Below are positions 1-10,006 of a stretch of DNA of 64,000 nucleotides, in pieces; the stretch's first letter is position 1; each line of letters starts with the position of its first letter. The notes below the pieces were generated by a model. It was given only the letters and a program-made list of their open reading frames with translations. It searched no databases and was not told where the DNA came from. The DNA comes from Sulfuriferula sp. AH1 (GTDB lineage Bacteria > Pseudomonadota > Gammaproteobacteria > Burkholderiales > Sulfuriferulaceae). Made by a program: the position numbers and the translations under genes. The stretch lies in contig NZ_CP021138.1 in the NCBI RefSeq assembly GCF_002162035.1, positions 806,001 to 870,000 on the forward strand, written 5' to 3'.

Positions 1-10
1 AAGCCTTCAT
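1..10 (-). CDS. start of a gene running out of the window (3 codons only)
   Basis: On the minus strand an AGGAG sequence (19-23) lies 8 bases before an ATG at 8-10, followed by AAG GCT at the window edge. This is a good ribosome-binding site and start, so a gene reading M-K-A probably begins here and continues to the left. Nothing can be said about its product. The bases between it and ackA (11-239) hold no convincing gene. Confidence 0.35.
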
Positions 11-239
11 ATCAGCAACTCCTTTACAGGACATGGTTGAAATGCATAGCGGCTAAAATTTTGAGTATAGGATGGTCAAAGATTCCTGCAAGGTAAAAAA
101 TGAAGAATTTTTCATGACAATGAAATTCAGTATGACTTATAAAAATCAGAAAGATAAAATCATTCCGTCATGGAAACATGGATTGCATAATAGGTCTAGT
201 GCGATGGTGTTAACAGCGTGTCGCAAGCCTTTTTATCGT

Positions 240-1322
240 TTATTTCATCAGCATGTCATTCGCTAAACGGTAGATCATGCCTTCCTCATCGGCAGGTATG
301 ATCAGTATCGGTTTGCTGTCACTAGCGCTAATTCGCAGTTCATTGCCGGAATTGGCATTGGTGTTGAGCTGGAACCCCAGGAAGCGCAAGGGTTCACATA
401 CCTTGGTGCGTATCAGCGGCGCATGTTCGCCGATGCCGGCGGTGAATACCAGCGCGTCGATACCGCCGGCCTTGGCCGCGAGTGCGCCAATGGTACCGCG
501 CACCTGGCGGCAGAAATAGTCAACGGCAAAACGGGCGGCTGCGCTGTCGCTGGCAAGCAGTTGCGCCATGTCGCTGCTTTCGCCATCGGATAGCGCGATC
601 AGGCCCATGCGGTGATAGACCAGATCGCTGAGTTGCGCCGCTGTATGGCGCTCGGCGAGCGCCAGCATCACGCCGGGGTCGAGATCACCGCTGCGCGTAC
701 CCATCGGGATGCCGCCTGCGGGGGTGTAGCCCATCGTGGTGTCCACCGATTGCAGGTTTTGCAGCAGGCACAGGCTGGCGCCGTTGCCGAGATGCGCCAC
801 CACGATGTTGCCGGTGGCAGCATCGCCCAGCAGTGCGGGCAGACGCTGTGCGATATGGGCGTAATTGATGCCGTGAAAGCCGTAGCGGCGCAATCCATAC
901 GCTTGCGGAAGCGGTAGCCGCTGCGCTGCTGGCGGCATGCTGGCGTGAAATGCGGTATCGAAACAGGCGATCTGCGGCACGTCAAAACGCTCGCGGCATA
1001 AATCCACCCCCAGCAAATTGCCGGGCAGGTGCAGCGGCGCCAGCGGGATGAGCGCTTCCAGCCGGGCGCGCTCGGTGGCGTCGATCAGCCGTGCCGGCAT
1101 CGTGACTTCACCGCCGTGCACCAGCCGGTGCCCGATGGCTAGGGGCGTGTCTGTGCCCAGATCGCGCAGCAGGGCGTCGAACGCTTCACGGTGGTCGTGC
1201 GGGAAACCCTGGCCGATATGTTCATAACGAAAATCCCGGCGCGTACCGTCACCGTGGAACAGGCTGGCCTTTAGCGACGACGAGCCGCTGTTGATGGTGA
1301 GGATGGCTGCTGATTCGGACAT
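240..1322 (-). CDS. ackA: acetate kinase
   Basis: Cytoplasmic acetate kinase, interconverting acetyl phosphate + ADP and acetate + ATP. The N-terminus has the ASKHA-family motif LTINSGSSSLKAS, followed by GHRLVHGG, the FDTAFH segment, YGFHGINY, and HLGNGASLC; the C-terminal half holds TAGIGEHAPLIR. At 360 residues it is shorter than the ~400 of E. coli AckA, but all core motifs are present. I chose the ATG at 1322 because it overlaps the xfp stop codon by one base (TGATG), indicating translational coupling; an upstream GTG/ATG option at 1340 would add six residues that do not fit the family. Paired with Xfp it converts phosphoketolase-derived acetyl phosphate to acetate with ATP formation. 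Confidence 0.95.
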   Translation of the reverse strand: MSESAAILTINSGSSSLKASLFHGDGTRRDFRYEHIGQGFPHDHREAFDALLRDLGTDTPLAIGHRLVHGGEVTMPARLIDATERARLEALIPLAPLHLPGNLLGVDLCRERFDVPQIACFDTAFHASMPPAAQRLPLPQAYGLRRYGFHGINYAHIAQRLPALLGDAATGNIVVAHLGNGASLCLLQNLQSVDTTMGYTPAGGIPMGTRSGDLDPGVMLALAERHTAAQLSDLVYHRMGLIALSDGESSDMAQLLASDSAAARFAVDYFCRQVRGTIGALAAKAGGIDALVFTAGIGEHAPLIRTKVCEPLRFLGFQLNTNANSGNELRISASDSKPILIIPADEEGMIYRLANDMLMK

Positions 1323-3688
1323 CAGTAGGGCCATTCCCAATCGCGGATGGACGGCATGTCTTCGCCATAACGCTCGATATACTGCTTGTGCTCGATAATG
1401 CGATCATGCATGGCCTGCTTGATATGTGCGGCGCGAGGCTGCATCTTCGGCACGCGATTCATCACGTCGATGACCAGATGGAAACGATCGAGATCGTTGA
1501 GCACCACCATGTCGAACGGCGTGGTGGTGGTGCCTTCCTCCTTGTAGCCGCGCACATGCATATTAACGTGGTTGGTGCGGCGATAGGTGAGGCGATGAAT
1601 CAGCCACGGATAGCCGTGATAGGCGAAAATCACCGGCTTGTCGACAGTGAATAGCGAATCGAAATCCATGTCCTTGAGGCCGTGAGGATGCTCTTCCGCG
1701 GGTTGCAGTGTCATCAGGTCGACGATGTTGACTACGCGTATCCTGAGTTCGGGCACCCACTGACGCAGCAGGTCTACCGCAGCCAGCGTCTCCAGCGTGG
1801 GCACGTCGCCGCAGCATGCCATGACGACATCGGGCGCTTCCTTTTGATCGTTGCTCGCCCATTCCCAGATGCCGATCCCCGCCGTGCAATGCTTGATGGC
1901 AGCATCCATCGACAACCATTGCGGCGCAGGCTGCTTGCCGGCGACGATGACGTTGACGTAATTGCGGCTCCTGAGACAATGGTCGGCCACCGAGAGCAGG
2001 GTATTGGCATCGGGGGGCAGGTAAACGCGGATGATGTCGGCTTTCTTGTTGACCACATGGTCGATGAAGCCGGGGTCCTGATGCGAGAAGCCGTTGTGAT
2101 CCTGCCGCCACACGTGCGAGGTGAGTAGATAATTGAGCGAAGCGATCGGCCTGCGCCAGGGAATCTGCTGACTGGTCACCTTGAGCCATTTGGCGTGCTG
2201 GTTGAACATCGAATCAATGATGTGGATGAAGGCCTCGTAGCAGGAAAAAAAGCCATGCCGGCCGGTGAGCAGATAGCCTTCGAGCCAGCCCTGGCAAGTG
2301 TGTTCAGACAGTATCTCCATGACGCGACCATCCGGGGCGAGATGGTCGTCGGTGTCCAGCCGCTCGGTTACCCAGGTGCGGTTGGTGACTTCAAAGAGCG
2401 CACTGAGGCGATTGGATGCCGTCTCGTCCGGGCCGAATACACGGAAATTCTCCATGTTGCCTTGCATGACATCGCGCAGGAAGCTGCCGAGTACGCGCGT
2501 GGCTTCTGCCTCGCTGTGGCCGGGTTTCGGCACCTCGACGGCATATTCGCGGAAATCCGGCAGGCGTAACTCATGCAGCAATATGCCGCCGTTGGCGTGC
2601 GGGTTTGCGCCCATGCGCCGGGCATCGGCAGGCGCCAGCGCAGCGAGTTCCGGCAGCAGGGTGCCGTTGCTGTCAAACAGCTCCTCGGGGAGATAGGATT
2701 TCATCCAGGATTCGAGCAGCTGCACATGAGCAGGCTTGGTCGCCATCTCGGAGAGCGGCACCTGATGCGAACGCCATGACCCTTCGGTCTGCAGGCCATC
2801 GACTTCCTTGGGGCCGGTCCAGCCCTTGGGCGAACGCAGAATGATCATCGGCCAGGACGGGCGGGCCGTATTGCCGTGAGTACGTGCCTGACGCTGGATT
2901 TCCCTGATTTCGGCGATTACGGTGTCGATGGTCGCCGCCATTTTCTGATGCATGACAGCCGGCTCGTCGCCTTCGACAAAATAAGGCTTGTAGCCGTAGC
3001 CGGTAAACAGCTGCGCCAGCTCGTCGTGGCTGATGCGTGCCAGCACGGTGGGATTGGCGATCTTGTAGCCGTTCAGATGCAGTATCGGCAACACCGCGCC
3101 GTCATTCCTGGGATTGAGGAATTTGTTGGAATGCCAGGCTGTCGCCAGCGGCCCGGTTTCCGCCTCGCCGTCGCCGACCACGCAGCAGGCAATCAGCTCG
3201 GGATTGTCGAATACCGCACCGTAAGCATGGGATACCGCATAGCCGAGCTCGCCGCCTTCGTGTATCGAGCCCGGCGTTTCCGGCGCTGCATGGCTGGGTA
3301 TGCCGCCGGGGAAGGAGAACTGGCGGAACAGCTGTTTCATCCCGGCTTCGTCTTGCGAGATATTGGGATAAAACTCGCTGTAGCTGCCTTCCAGATAAGT
3401 GTTGGCGACCACCGCCGGGCCGCCGTGACCCGGGCCGGCGATAAATATCATGTTGAGGTCGTCGCGGCGGATCACGCGATTCATGTGTGCATAAATGAAA
3501 TTCAGCCCCGGCGTCGTGCCCCAGTGCCCAAGCAGGCGCGGCTTGATGTGCTCCAGCGTGAGCGGCTGTTTTAACAGCGGATTGTCCAGCAGATAAATTT
3601 GCCCGACCGAGAGATAGTTGGCGGCACGCCAGTAGCGGTGGATGAGGTCGAGTTCGCTGGCGGAAAGCGGTTGCTGTAGTTGCATCAT
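1322..3688 (-). CDS. xfp: xylulose-5-phosphate/fructose-6-phosphate phosphoketolase
   Basis: Thiamine-diphosphate enzyme that splits xylulose 5-phosphate or fructose 6-phosphate with inorganic phosphate into acetyl phosphate plus glyceraldehyde 3-phosphate or erythrose 4-phosphate. Family hallmarks are [15 protein letters not shown] near residue 55, the ThDP-binding [14 protein letters not shown] near residue 170, [10 protein letters not shown] near 205, and C-terminal [17 protein letters not shown]. The 788-residue length is normal. The start ATG at 3688 follows GGAGACAGGC at good spacing. It is the first gene of an xfp-ackA operon. Whether it prefers xylulose 5-phosphate or is dual cannot be told from sequence alone. 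Confidence 0.97.
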   Translation of the reverse strand: MMQLQQPLSASELDLIHRYWRAANYLSVGQIYLLDNPLLKQPLTLEHIKPRLLGHWGTTPGLNFIYAHMNRVIRRDDLNMIFIAGPGHGGPAVVANTYLEGSYSEFYPNISQDEAGMKQLFRQFSFPGGIPSHAAPETPGSIHEGGELGYAVSHAYGAVFDNPELIACCVVGDGEAETGPLATAWHSNKFLNPRNDGAVLPILHLNGYKIANPTVLARISHDELAQLFTGYGYKPYFVEGDEPAVMHQKMAATIDTVIAEIREIQRQARTHGNTARPSWPMIILRSPKGWTGPKEVDGLQTEGSWRSHQVPLSEMATKPAHVQLLESWMKSYLPEELFDSNGTLLPELAALAPADARRMGANPHANGGILLHELRLPDFREYAVEVPKPGHSEAEATRVLGSFLRDVMQGNMENFRVFGPDETASNRLSALFEVTNRTWVTERLDTDDHLAPDGRVMEILSEHTCQGWLEGYLLTGRHGFFSCYEAFIHIIDSMFNQHAKWLKVTSQQIPWRRPIASLNYLLTSHVWRQDHNGFSHQDPGFIDHVVNKKADIIRVYLPPDANTLLSVADHCLRSRNYVNVIVAGKQPAPQWLSMDAAIKHCTAGIGIWEWASNDQKEAPDVVMACCGDVPTLETLAAVDLLRQWVPELRIRVVNIVDLMTLQPAEEHPHGLKDMDFDSLFTVDKPVIFAYHGYPWLIHRLTYRRTNHVNMHVRGYKEEGTTTTPFDMVVLNDLDRFHLVIDVMNRVPKMQPRAAHIKQAMHDRIIEHKQYIERYGEDMPSIRDWEWPY

Positions 3689-3714
3689 GCCTGTCTCCGG
3701 AATGGTGATGTCGT

Positions 3715-3727
3715 TTTAGTATAAACC
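3715..3727 (-). promoter_or_regulatory. xfp promoter element shared with ppsA
   Basis: Minus-strand GGTTTATACTAAA lies 26 bases before xfp. The same 13-mer with one change (GGCTTATACTAAA) lies upstream of ppsA at 12482-12494. TATACT could act as the -10; no good -35 is present at 17 bases in either case, which would fit an activator-dependent promoter. This is an inference from two sites only. Confidence 0.45.
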
Positions 3728-3795
3728 TTTAATGTGACATACCCGTGTTCGGCGAGTCACTCAGCTTCTGCCGACCAAATCGAATAGCCCGGAAT

Positions 3796-4167
3796 CTATG
3801 AGTGCTTGAATGCGTGCTCGAGATATTCCTTGAGCATGAGCGCATGGTTATGTTCACGGTCTTTTGCGCCATAAACGAGCGTCACTACGCCCTGCCGCAC
3901 ATGTGCGGCGAGCTGCTCGACGGCCTCGGGATTCTCGCGGAGCTCCTGAAAATAACGCTCGCGAAACGCCATCCACCTTGACGGGTCATGTCCGAACCAC
4001 TTCCGCAGCTCAGGGCTGGGTGCGATGTCCTTGAACCACAAATCGACATGCGCCGAATTTTTGGATACCCCGCGCGGCCAGAGCCTGTCCACCAGGATGC
4101 GGAACCCGTCGTCAGGCTCGGGTGGTTCGTATGCGCGTTTCAGAAGGATGGTCATGGGCGTTGGCAT
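3796..4167 (-). CDS. DUF488 family protein
   Basis: A 123-residue protein of the DUF488 (YeaO-like) family. The family pattern is clear: YEPPEPDDGFRILVDRLWPRGVSK near the N-terminus, then WFKDIAPSPELRKWFGHDP, FRERYFQEL, and VTLVYGAKDREHNHA before the C-terminus. The biochemical role of the family is not established. It stands alone between xfp (107 bases upstream in the same direction) and the divergent SulP transporter. The start is at 4167, with an alternative ATG four codons on (MTILLKR). Confidence 0.85.
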   Translation of the reverse strand: MPTPMTILLKRAYEPPEPDDGFRILVDRLWPRGVSKNSAHVDLWFKDIAPSPELRKWFGHDPSRWMAFRERYFQELRENPEAVEQLAAHVRQGVVTLVYGAKDREHNHALMLKEYLEHAFKHS

Positions 4168-4515
4168 TGGGCATTACATGAGTGGTTTAGGTGCCTATTT
4201 GTAAATTAGTCGAGTTCAACCTCAAATTCAAGAGGAATGCGAATGCTGTTCGCAGTCGCGCGATGGCCGTCATCAATCTTCCTGGTACTTCCGCTTGAGT
4301 CTGCCGGATGGATGGTTTGCCCATCATCCCGATAGCCTGTAGAATTCAGGCTGAAATAATTTAATTCACTATCAGATAGTCCAATGTAATTTCCTGCCTT
4401 CCTTCGCCTCATGTTGCGCCGCCCGTCTGTGTCGGCGCAATGCCATTGCTGTAATTCAACTGTATGGACACCTTGCCATGATGATGGTGCGGTGCGATTT
4501 TATTTCGAGGTAGGC
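4168..4515. other. intergenic region between the DUF488 gene and sulP
   Basis: About 350 bases between divergent genes. A 68-codon minus-strand reading frame (4206-4412) is open here, but it lacks a ribosome-binding site and family resemblance, so I do not call it a gene. Divergent promoters for the two flanking genes should lie here; I could not pick out a clear -35/-10 pair. Confidence 0.4.
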
Positions 4516-6036
4516 ATGAATCCGCAAAACTTTTCAGAAATTAAAACCAATGTATTGAGCGGCCTGATCGTCGCGCTGGCACTGATTCCCGAGGCCATTG
4601 CCTTTGCACTGGTGGCGCATGTGCATCCTCTGGTCGGGCTGTATGCGGCTTTTATGGTAAGCCTGATTACGTCGCTCATCGGCGGGCGTCCGGGGATGAT
4701 TTCCGGTGCGGCCGGTTCGCTGGCCGTGGTGATGGTGGCGCTGGTGGTACAGCACGGTGTGGAATACCTGTTAGCCACCGTCGTACTGATGGGCGTGCTG
4801 CAAATCATTTTCGGACTGCTGAAATTCGGTAAATTCATTCGCATGGTGCCGCATCCGGTGATGCTGGGTTTCGTCAATGGTCTGGCCATCGTGATTTTCA
4901 TCGCGCAGCTGGGCCACTTCAAGGTCGCCAATGCCGACGGTACGATGAGCTGGATGCATGGTACGCCGCTGTACACCATGCTCGGCCTGATCGCGCTGAC
5001 ACTGGCGATCATCTATTTATTACCCAGATGGACCAAGGCGGTGCCGTCCACCCTGGTGGCGATAGTGGCGGTCTCCACGCTGGTGATTGCTTTCGGGATA
5101 GATACCAAAACCGTCGGTGACTTATCCTCCATCAAGGGCGGCCTGCCGGTATTTCACATTCCGAGCGTGCCGCTTGACCTGGATACGCTGCGTATCATTT
5201 TCCCGTATAGCCTTATTCTTGCCGGCATCGGTTTGATCGAGTCGCTGTTGACGTTGAACCTGATCGACGACATGACGCAGACGCGCGGCAAACCGAATCG
5301 TGCCTGCGTCGGTCAGGGTGTTGCCAACGTGGTGACCGGATTTTTTGGCGGGATGGGTGGCTGCGCGATGATAGGGCAGAGCATGATCAACGTCACCAAT
5401 GGCGCAGTTAAAAACATATCCGGCATCGCTGCCGCGCTGTTTCTGTTGAGTTTTATCCTGTTCACCTCGCAATGGATAGAAATGATACCGCTGGCGGCGC
5501 TGATCGGCCTTATGTTCATGGTGTCGGAGAAGACCTTCGAGTGGGGTAGCTTTCGCCTGTTCGGCAAGGTGCCGAAAGCCGATGTGCTGGTGGGATTGAC
5601 CGTGGCGATAGTGACCGTGCTGAGCGACCTCGCCATGGCGGTGATCGTCGGCGTGATCATCTCGGCACTGGTATTCGCCTGGCAACACGCCCAGCACATC
5701 GAAGTGCGTGTCGGCACCGAAGAGCATGGCTGGAAAGTATATGACCTGCACGGCTCGCTGTTCTTTGCCTCGACCCAGAATTTCCTCGGGTTGTTCTCGC
5801 CCAAGGATGACCCCGCCGAAGTGGTGATCGATTTCAAAAACGCCCGCGTCAAGGACCATTCCGCGCTGGAGGCCATCGACCTGCTGGCGGAACGCTATGC
5901 CGAATTGGGCAAGAAGCTGCATCTGCGCCACCTCAGCCCGGATTGTCTGGAACTGCTCGACAAAGCCAAAGGCATGATAGAGGTGAACGTGCTCGAAGAT
6001 CCACTGTATCACCCTGCGGATAACCGGCTTGGGTGA
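4516..6036 (+). CDS. SulP-family anion transporter
   Basis: Inner-membrane SLC26/SulP transporter of 506 residues. The N-terminus (NVLSGLIVALALIPEAIAFA) is the standard first SulP segment. Many hydrophobic helices follow up to about residue 400, with the GGMGGCAMIGQSMIN segment near 285 and the ISGIAAALFLL helix after it. The C-terminal ~120 residues form a cytoplasmic STAS domain (HGSLFFAS, VVIDFKNARVKDHSALEAI). The start at 4516 is chosen for its GAGGTAGGC ribosome-binding site; 35 further codons upstream are open but do not look like protein. Members carry sulfate, bicarbonate or other anions, and the substrate here is unknown. No carbonic anhydrase or sulfate gene is adjacent. Confidence 0.92.
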   Translation: MNPQNFSEIKTNVLSGLIVALALIPEAIAFALVAHVHPLVGLYAAFMVSLITSLIGGRPGMISGAAGSLAVVMVALVVQHGVEYLLATVVLMGVLQIIFGLLKFGKFIRMVPHPVMLGFVNGLAIVIFIAQLGHFKVANADGTMSWMHGTPLYTMLGLIALTLAIIYLLPRWTKAVPSTLVAIVAVSTLVIAFGIDTKTVGDLSSIKGGLPVFHIPSVPLDLDTLRIIFPYSLILAGIGLIESLLTLNLIDDMTQTRGKPNRACVGQGVANVVTGFFGGMGGCAMIGQSMINVTNGAVKNISGIAAALFLLSFILFTSQWIEMIPLAALIGLMFMVSEKTFEWGSFRLFGKVPKADVLVGLTVAIVTVLSDLAMAVIVGVIISALVFAWQHAQHIEVRVGTEEHGWKVYDLHGSLFFASTQNFLGLFSPKDDPAEVVIDFKNARVKDHSALEAIDLLAERYAELGKKLHLRHLSPDCLELLDKAKGMIEVNVLEDPLYHPADNRLG

Positions 6037-6072
6037 TCGTCCCCGGTTGCTGATGCTATTCGGGATTGCGCG

Positions 6073-6381
6073 TTACAAGTCTATTAAATCATCATTAATA
6101 CGATTGAACCCGCTTTTCAGGCGCTGAATTTCTTCCATCATATCCACGACCAGCGCCGCCAGCTCCGGGTTGGCGTCAAAGCTGCGCTCGACGTTGCGCA
6201 AGCGGCGGGTGCGCGTGAGCTCGGCGCTGGTAAAACAGTTCCGGCTCAGGTCTGTAGCGGGAGCGCAAAGCAGGCCTGCCTGTACCCGCTCGATAATCCA
6301 TTCCTGGCTGACGCCGCAGCTATGCGCAAGGTCGGCGAGATTGAGCCGGCAGTCGTCGATGATGATAGCGGTGATGGTCAT
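6073..6381 (-). CDS. cbpM: chaperone modulator CbpM
   Basis: A 102-residue protein that binds the J domain of CbpA and restrains its co-chaperone and DNA-binding activity. The N-terminal half looks like a MerR-type winged helix (LADLAHSCGVSQEWIIERVQAG), followed by ELTRTRRLRNVERSFDANPELAALVVDMMEEIQRL, a pattern shared by CbpM proteins. It lies three bases after cbpA in the same direction, the usual cbpAM arrangement. Confidence 0.88.
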   Translation of the reverse strand: MTITAIIIDDCRLNLADLAHSCGVSQEWIIERVQAGLLCAPATDLSRNCFTSAELTRTRRLRNVERSFDANPELAALVVDMMEEIQRLKSGFNRINDDLIDL

Positions 6382-6384
6382 GGT

Positions 6385-7323
6385 TTAGCCCCCCATTTTG
6401 GCGCGTGGGTTGAAGGCGAGTTCGCGTGCCATGGTTTCGTATAGTTTGCGTGCTGCTTCGGTATCGGCTGGTGGCAGGGCGATCTCCAGCAGCAGGTACA
6501 GGTCGCCTGCCGGGTCGCCCGGTATGCCGCGTCCCTTGAGGCGCAGCTTGCGTCCGCTCTGGGAATTGGCAGGGACTTTGACTTGCACCGAACCGGATGG
6601 CGTGGCGACTTCGATACTGGCGCCGAGTGCGGCTTCCCACGGTGCGACCGGCACGGTTTCATATACGTCGCGGCCTTCGGTGCGATAGCGCGGGTCGGGC
6701 CGGAACTGGATCTCCAGGTACAGATCGCCCGCCGCGCCGCCGCCGATACCGGGGCTGCCTTGCCCGCTCAGGCGGATGTGCTGGCCGGCCTTGACGCCTT
6801 TGGGGATGCGCACGTTGACCGCATGTTCCTTGGTATAGACATGGCCCTGGGCATCGACGGCCGGGGCTTGCAGGGAGATGCTGCGGGTGGCGCCGTCGTA
6901 GCTGTCCTGCAGTTCGATCACGATCTTGGCATGGTGGTCTTCGCCGCGAGCCTGATACTGACTGCGGCGCCTGCTGCGTCCGGCCTGGCCGAACAGATTG
7001 GCGAAAAAGTCGCTGGCGCCGCCCATCTCACCATCGGAGAAGCCGCCGCCTGAAAATTCGAAACCGGCATCCCAGTTCGGCGGCGGCTGGAAATCCTGCC
7101 CGGAACGATAGCCCTGACCGAGCTGGTCATAGGCGGCGCGTTTTTCCGGGTCGGACAGCACTTCGTTGGCTTCGTTGACTTCTTTCATCTTTTTCTCGGC
7201 ATCGGCTTCCTTGCTGACATCGGGATGGTATTTGCGCGCCAGTTTGCGGTAGGCTTTTTTGATTTCGTCTGCTGTGGCGGTTTTGGTGACGCCCAGTATC
7301 TGATAATAATCCTTGAATTGCAT
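6385..7323 (-). CDS. cbpA: curved DNA-binding protein / DnaJ-class co-chaperone CbpA
   Basis: J-domain protein of 312 residues that stimulates DnaK and, in E. coli, also binds curved DNA. The J domain occupies residues 1-70 with the invariant HPD (KYHPDVS). A Gly/Phe-rich linker ([13 protein letters not shown]) follows, and then two C-terminal beta domains typical of DnaJ ([29 protein letters not shown]). There is no zinc-finger region, so it is CbpA rather than DnaJ. It is co-transcribed with cbpM and lies just downstream of the DUF4010 membrane gene. Confidence 0.93.
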   Translation of the reverse strand: MQFKDYYQILGVTKTATADEIKKAYRKLARKYHPDVSKEADAEKKMKEVNEANEVLSDPEKRAAYDQLGQGYRSGQDFQPPPNWDAGFEFSGGGFSDGEMGGASDFFANLFGQAGRSRRRSQYQARGEDHHAKIVIELQDSYDGATRSISLQAPAVDAQGHVYTKEHAVNVRIPKGVKAGQHIRLSGQGSPGIGGGAAGDLYLEIQFRPDPRYRTEGRDVYETVPVAPWEAALGASIEVATPSGSVQVKVPANSQSGRKLRLKGRGIPGDPAGDLYLLLEIALPPADTEAARKLYETMARELAFNPRAKMGG

Positions 7324-7338
7324 TTTTACTCCTGATGA

Positions 7339-8604
7339 TTACCTGAGATAAACGTATACGAGTGATATCACTCCGGTAAAGCTGAGCCATAGCGCGGCAG
7401 GCATCACGCTGCGGTTGCGTGCCATAGCGATCGCATAGGCTGCCTTGAGCAGGTTGTTACTGGCGGTGGCGATGAGGATGGCGGCAGTAATCACGTTGAA
7501 ATCGATGCTGTATTTGCCCGCGAGCAGCGCAAGAATAAACGGGTCGATGTCACTGAAGCCAATCGCAAAGGACAGCCAGTGCAAGCCGGCTGTACCGTAA
7601 TTGCTGATGACCGCTTGCGTCAGCCCGGCGAAAAATACAAATAATACGGCAAACAGAATTGCAGTGGAAAATTCAAGCGGATGGCGTACGGGCGTAGCGA
7701 TATCGTCAGCCTTGTCGCCGGTATTGGCGATGCGGCGGTACAGCAGCCAGGCGATCAGCGCGGATAGCGCGATGAGCAGCGCAAAAGGGATCGCCAGCCG
7801 CAGCGCGATGGCGGTGTGGCCGAGAATGATGATCAGCACCATCAGGCGCAGATACATCATCGCCGTCGCCAGGATGATGGCCGGGGAATACAGGTGGTCT
7901 CTGGCACTGGCGCTCTGCGCGCGCCGGCTGAGAACCACCGTGGCTGCGGTACTGGAATACAGCCCGCCGAGAATGCCGGCCAGTAGCACGCCGTTATTGG
8001 GGAAGAAGTAGGTTTGTGCGACATAGCTCAGGTAGGAGATGGTCGATACCACCACGACCGACAGCCAGAGCTGGCTGTAGGTGACGCTGATGAAACTGGC
8101 GATGGGCTGCTCGGGCAGCATCGGCAGTATCAGCCCGGCCATGATCATGAACTTGGCCAGGGTCACGGCTTCGGTGCTCTGGAACGTATCGGAAAAGCGC
8201 CGGATACCGGGCTTGCCGCCGAGCAAGAGCAGCACGACCACTACATACAGGATCAGCAGCCACAACGGCTGTTGCAGCGCGAGCGGCCCCAGCAGGTAGG
8301 TCAGCATGGCGATGAATGTCGGCAGCAGGCTCTGCTCCCCGGCTGCCAGCCGGTTCCAGTATTGCAGCGCCAGCAAGCCGGTGATGATGAATAACCCGCC
8401 CATGAACAGCCACAAATGCGGGTCGAGCACGGCCAGCACGAATCCCATCACCGCCAGCAGGGTCAGTGTGCGGGTGGTGCCGAAGCCGAGATCCTTGTTG
8501 CGCGCACGTCGGTAGCTGTGTACTTCCAGTCCGATGACGAATCCGAATAAGGCAGTGGCGATGAAAGCTTCGAGCAGAGGAGGGATTTCAGGCAAAGTGA
8601 ACAT
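7339..8604 (-). CDS. MgtC/SapB and DUF4010 membrane protein
   Basis: A 421-residue integral membrane protein. The N-terminal ~140 residues look like the MgtC/SapB module (ALFGFVIGLEVHSYRRA and GFGTTRTLTLLAVMGF), and the remainder matches the DUF4010 type (FPNNGVLLAGILGGLYSSTAATVVLSRRA). About a dozen hydrophobic segments are visible. Function is unknown; MgtC-like proteins are linked to magnesium or phosphate stress in other bacteria, but that cannot be transferred with confidence. It sits between the RNase gene (16 bases upstream) and cbpA (15 bases downstream) on the same strand, so the whole ppsA-to-cbpM run could be one transcript. Confidence 0.85.
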   Translation of the reverse strand: MFTLPEIPPLLEAFIATALFGFVIGLEVHSYRRARNKDLGFGTTRTLTLLAVMGFVLAVLDPHLWLFMGGLFIITGLLALQYWNRLAAGEQSLLPTFIAMLTYLLGPLALQQPLWLLILYVVVVLLLLGGKPGIRRFSDTFQSTEAVTLAKFMIMAGLILPMLPEQPIASFISVTYSQLWLSVVVVSTISYLSYVAQTYFFPNNGVLLAGILGGLYSSTAATVVLSRRAQSASARDHLYSPAIILATAMMYLRLMVLIIILGHTAIALRLAIPFALLIALSALIAWLLYRRIANTGDKADDIATPVRHPLEFSTAILFAVLFVFFAGLTQAVISNYGTAGLHWLSFAIGFSDIDPFILALLAGKYSIDFNVITAAILIATASNNLLKAAYAIAMARNRSVMPAALWLSFTGVISLVYVYLR

Positions 8605-8620
8605 GGTTGTGTAATTATGA

Positions 8621-10006
8621 TTAGAGTGCGAAAACCTGATTGCGTATGGGCATATAGACTTCGGTGTTTTTCAGGTGGCTGGCAAACGACTGCATGACGG
8701 CTTCTTCGCCGTGGACCAGGAAGGTGCGCTCCGGTTTGATATGGCGATGCCAGGCCAGTAGCTCGTCGCGGTCGGCATGGGCGGAAAAGCCGTTGATGGT
8801 ATAGATTTTGGCCTTGACCGCGATCTCTTCGCCGAAGATCCTGACCTTGGGCACACCGTCGATGATCAGCCGCGCCAGCGTGCCTTCGGCGGCAAAACCG
8901 ACGAAAATGACGCTGGAATCCTTGCGCCACAGATTGTGTTTGAGATGGTGCCGCACCCGTCCGCCGGTGCACATGCCCGAACCTGCCATGATGACCGCGC
9001 CGCCGTTGACATTGTTAATGGCCATGCTTTGCGCAGTTTCGCGGGTAAAGTGCAGGCCCGGCAGATTGAACGGATCGTCGCCGGCATGGAACAGCGCAGC
9101 GGTGGTTTTCTTGTAGCAGTCGGGATAGTGTTTGAATATCTCGGTGGCCGAGATCGCCATCGGCGAATCCAGGAACACCTGCATGCTGCGCGGCAACTCG
9201 CCTTGCTCGATACCTTCGCGCATGTAGAACAGAAGTTCCTGCGTGCGCTCCAGCGCAAAAGTGGGGATGATGACATTGCCGCCGCGCTGCAACGCATCGT
9301 TGATCGCCTGATACAGTTCGGTGATCGATTCCGGCAACGAGCGGTGCAGACGGTCGCCGTAAGTGGTTTCCATCACTACCACATCGGCATGGAGCGGCGG
9401 CACCGGATCGTGCAGCAGTTTCCTGCCGGCGTTGCCCAGGTCCCCGGAGAACGCCACTGTGCGATGTTTTTTGCCTTCGGTGAGCTCCAATAATATGCTC
9501 GCTGAGCCTAATATGTGGCCGGCATCCAGAAAAGTGGCGCTAATGCCGGGGGCGATGGCGAGCGGCGTGCCGTATTTCGCGCTACGCCCGAAATATTCCA
9601 GCGTATTGAGCGCATCCAGCGTGGTATAGAGCGGTTCTACATCGTTTTGCTCGCCGTGCCGTTTGTTCTTGCGTGCATGGTAGCGGGCTTCGTCTTCCTG
9701 CAGTCCGGCCGCATCCATCATCACTATCCGGGACAATGCCCGGCTGGCGGCAGTGGTGATGATCTCGCCACGAAAACCACGTTTCACCAGCAGCGGCAGC
9801 CGGCCGCAGTGGTCCAGATGGGCGTGGGTGAGCAGCACGTAATCCATGGCGGCCGGGTCGAAGCCAAACGGTTCGCTGTTTTCTTCGTCCAGCTCATGTC
9901 CGCCCTGATACATGCCGCAATCGATCAGGATGTTCTTGCCGGCGCAGCTGATCATGTGGCAGGAGCCGGTGACGCCGCGGTCGGCGCCATGAAAGGAAAT
10001 GTTCAT
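8621..10006 (-). CDS. beta-CASP metallo-beta-lactamase-fold ribonuclease
   Basis: A 461-residue protein of the CPSF73/archaeal-type MBL-beta-CASP RNA-processing family. The MBL domain begins at the start codon (ISFHGADRGVTGSCHM) and carries the zinc-binding HAHLDHCGRLP motif and SGDLGNAGR. A beta-CASP insert is in the middle (VIIPTFALERTQELLFYM; MAGSGMCTGGRVRHHL). The C-terminal RMMBL part has NGFSAHADRDELLAW and a final FLVHGEE. The chosen ATG at 10006 overlaps the ppsA stop as ATGA, so the two are translationally coupled; longer starts inside ppsA are unlikely. Bacterial homologues are poorly characterised: they are predicted RNA endo/exonucleases, and the RNA target is unknown. Confidence 0.9.
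   Translation of the reverse strand: MNISFHGADRGVTGSCHMISCAGKNILIDCGMYQGGHELDEENSEPFGFDPAAMDYVLLTHAHLDHCGRLPLLVKRGFRGEIITTAASRALSRIVMMDAAGLQEDEARYHARKNKRHGEQNDVEPLYTTLDALNTLEYFGRSAKYGTPLAIAPGISATFLDAGHILGSASILLELTEGKKHRTVAFSGDLGNAGRKLLHDPVPPLHADVVVMETTYGDRLHRSLPESITELYQAINDALQRGGNVIIPTFALERTQELLFYMREGIEQGELPRSMQVFLDSPMAISATEIFKHYPDCYKKTTAALFHAGDDPFNLPGLHFTRETAQSMAINNVNGGAVIMAGSGMCTGGRVRHHLKHNLWRKDSSVIFVGFAAEGTLARLIIDGVPKVRIFGEEIAVKAKIYTINGFSAHADRDELLAWHRHIKPERTFLVHGEEAVMQSFASHLKNTEVYMPIRNQVFAL

Noticed and set aside
72-266. 64-codon plus-strand frame at the left edge
   Set aside because: AT-rich, overlaps the end of ackA, no ribosome-binding site.
4206-4412. 68-codon minus-strand frame
   Set aside because: No ribosome-binding site or family resemblance; could be a small unknown gene but cannot be supported.
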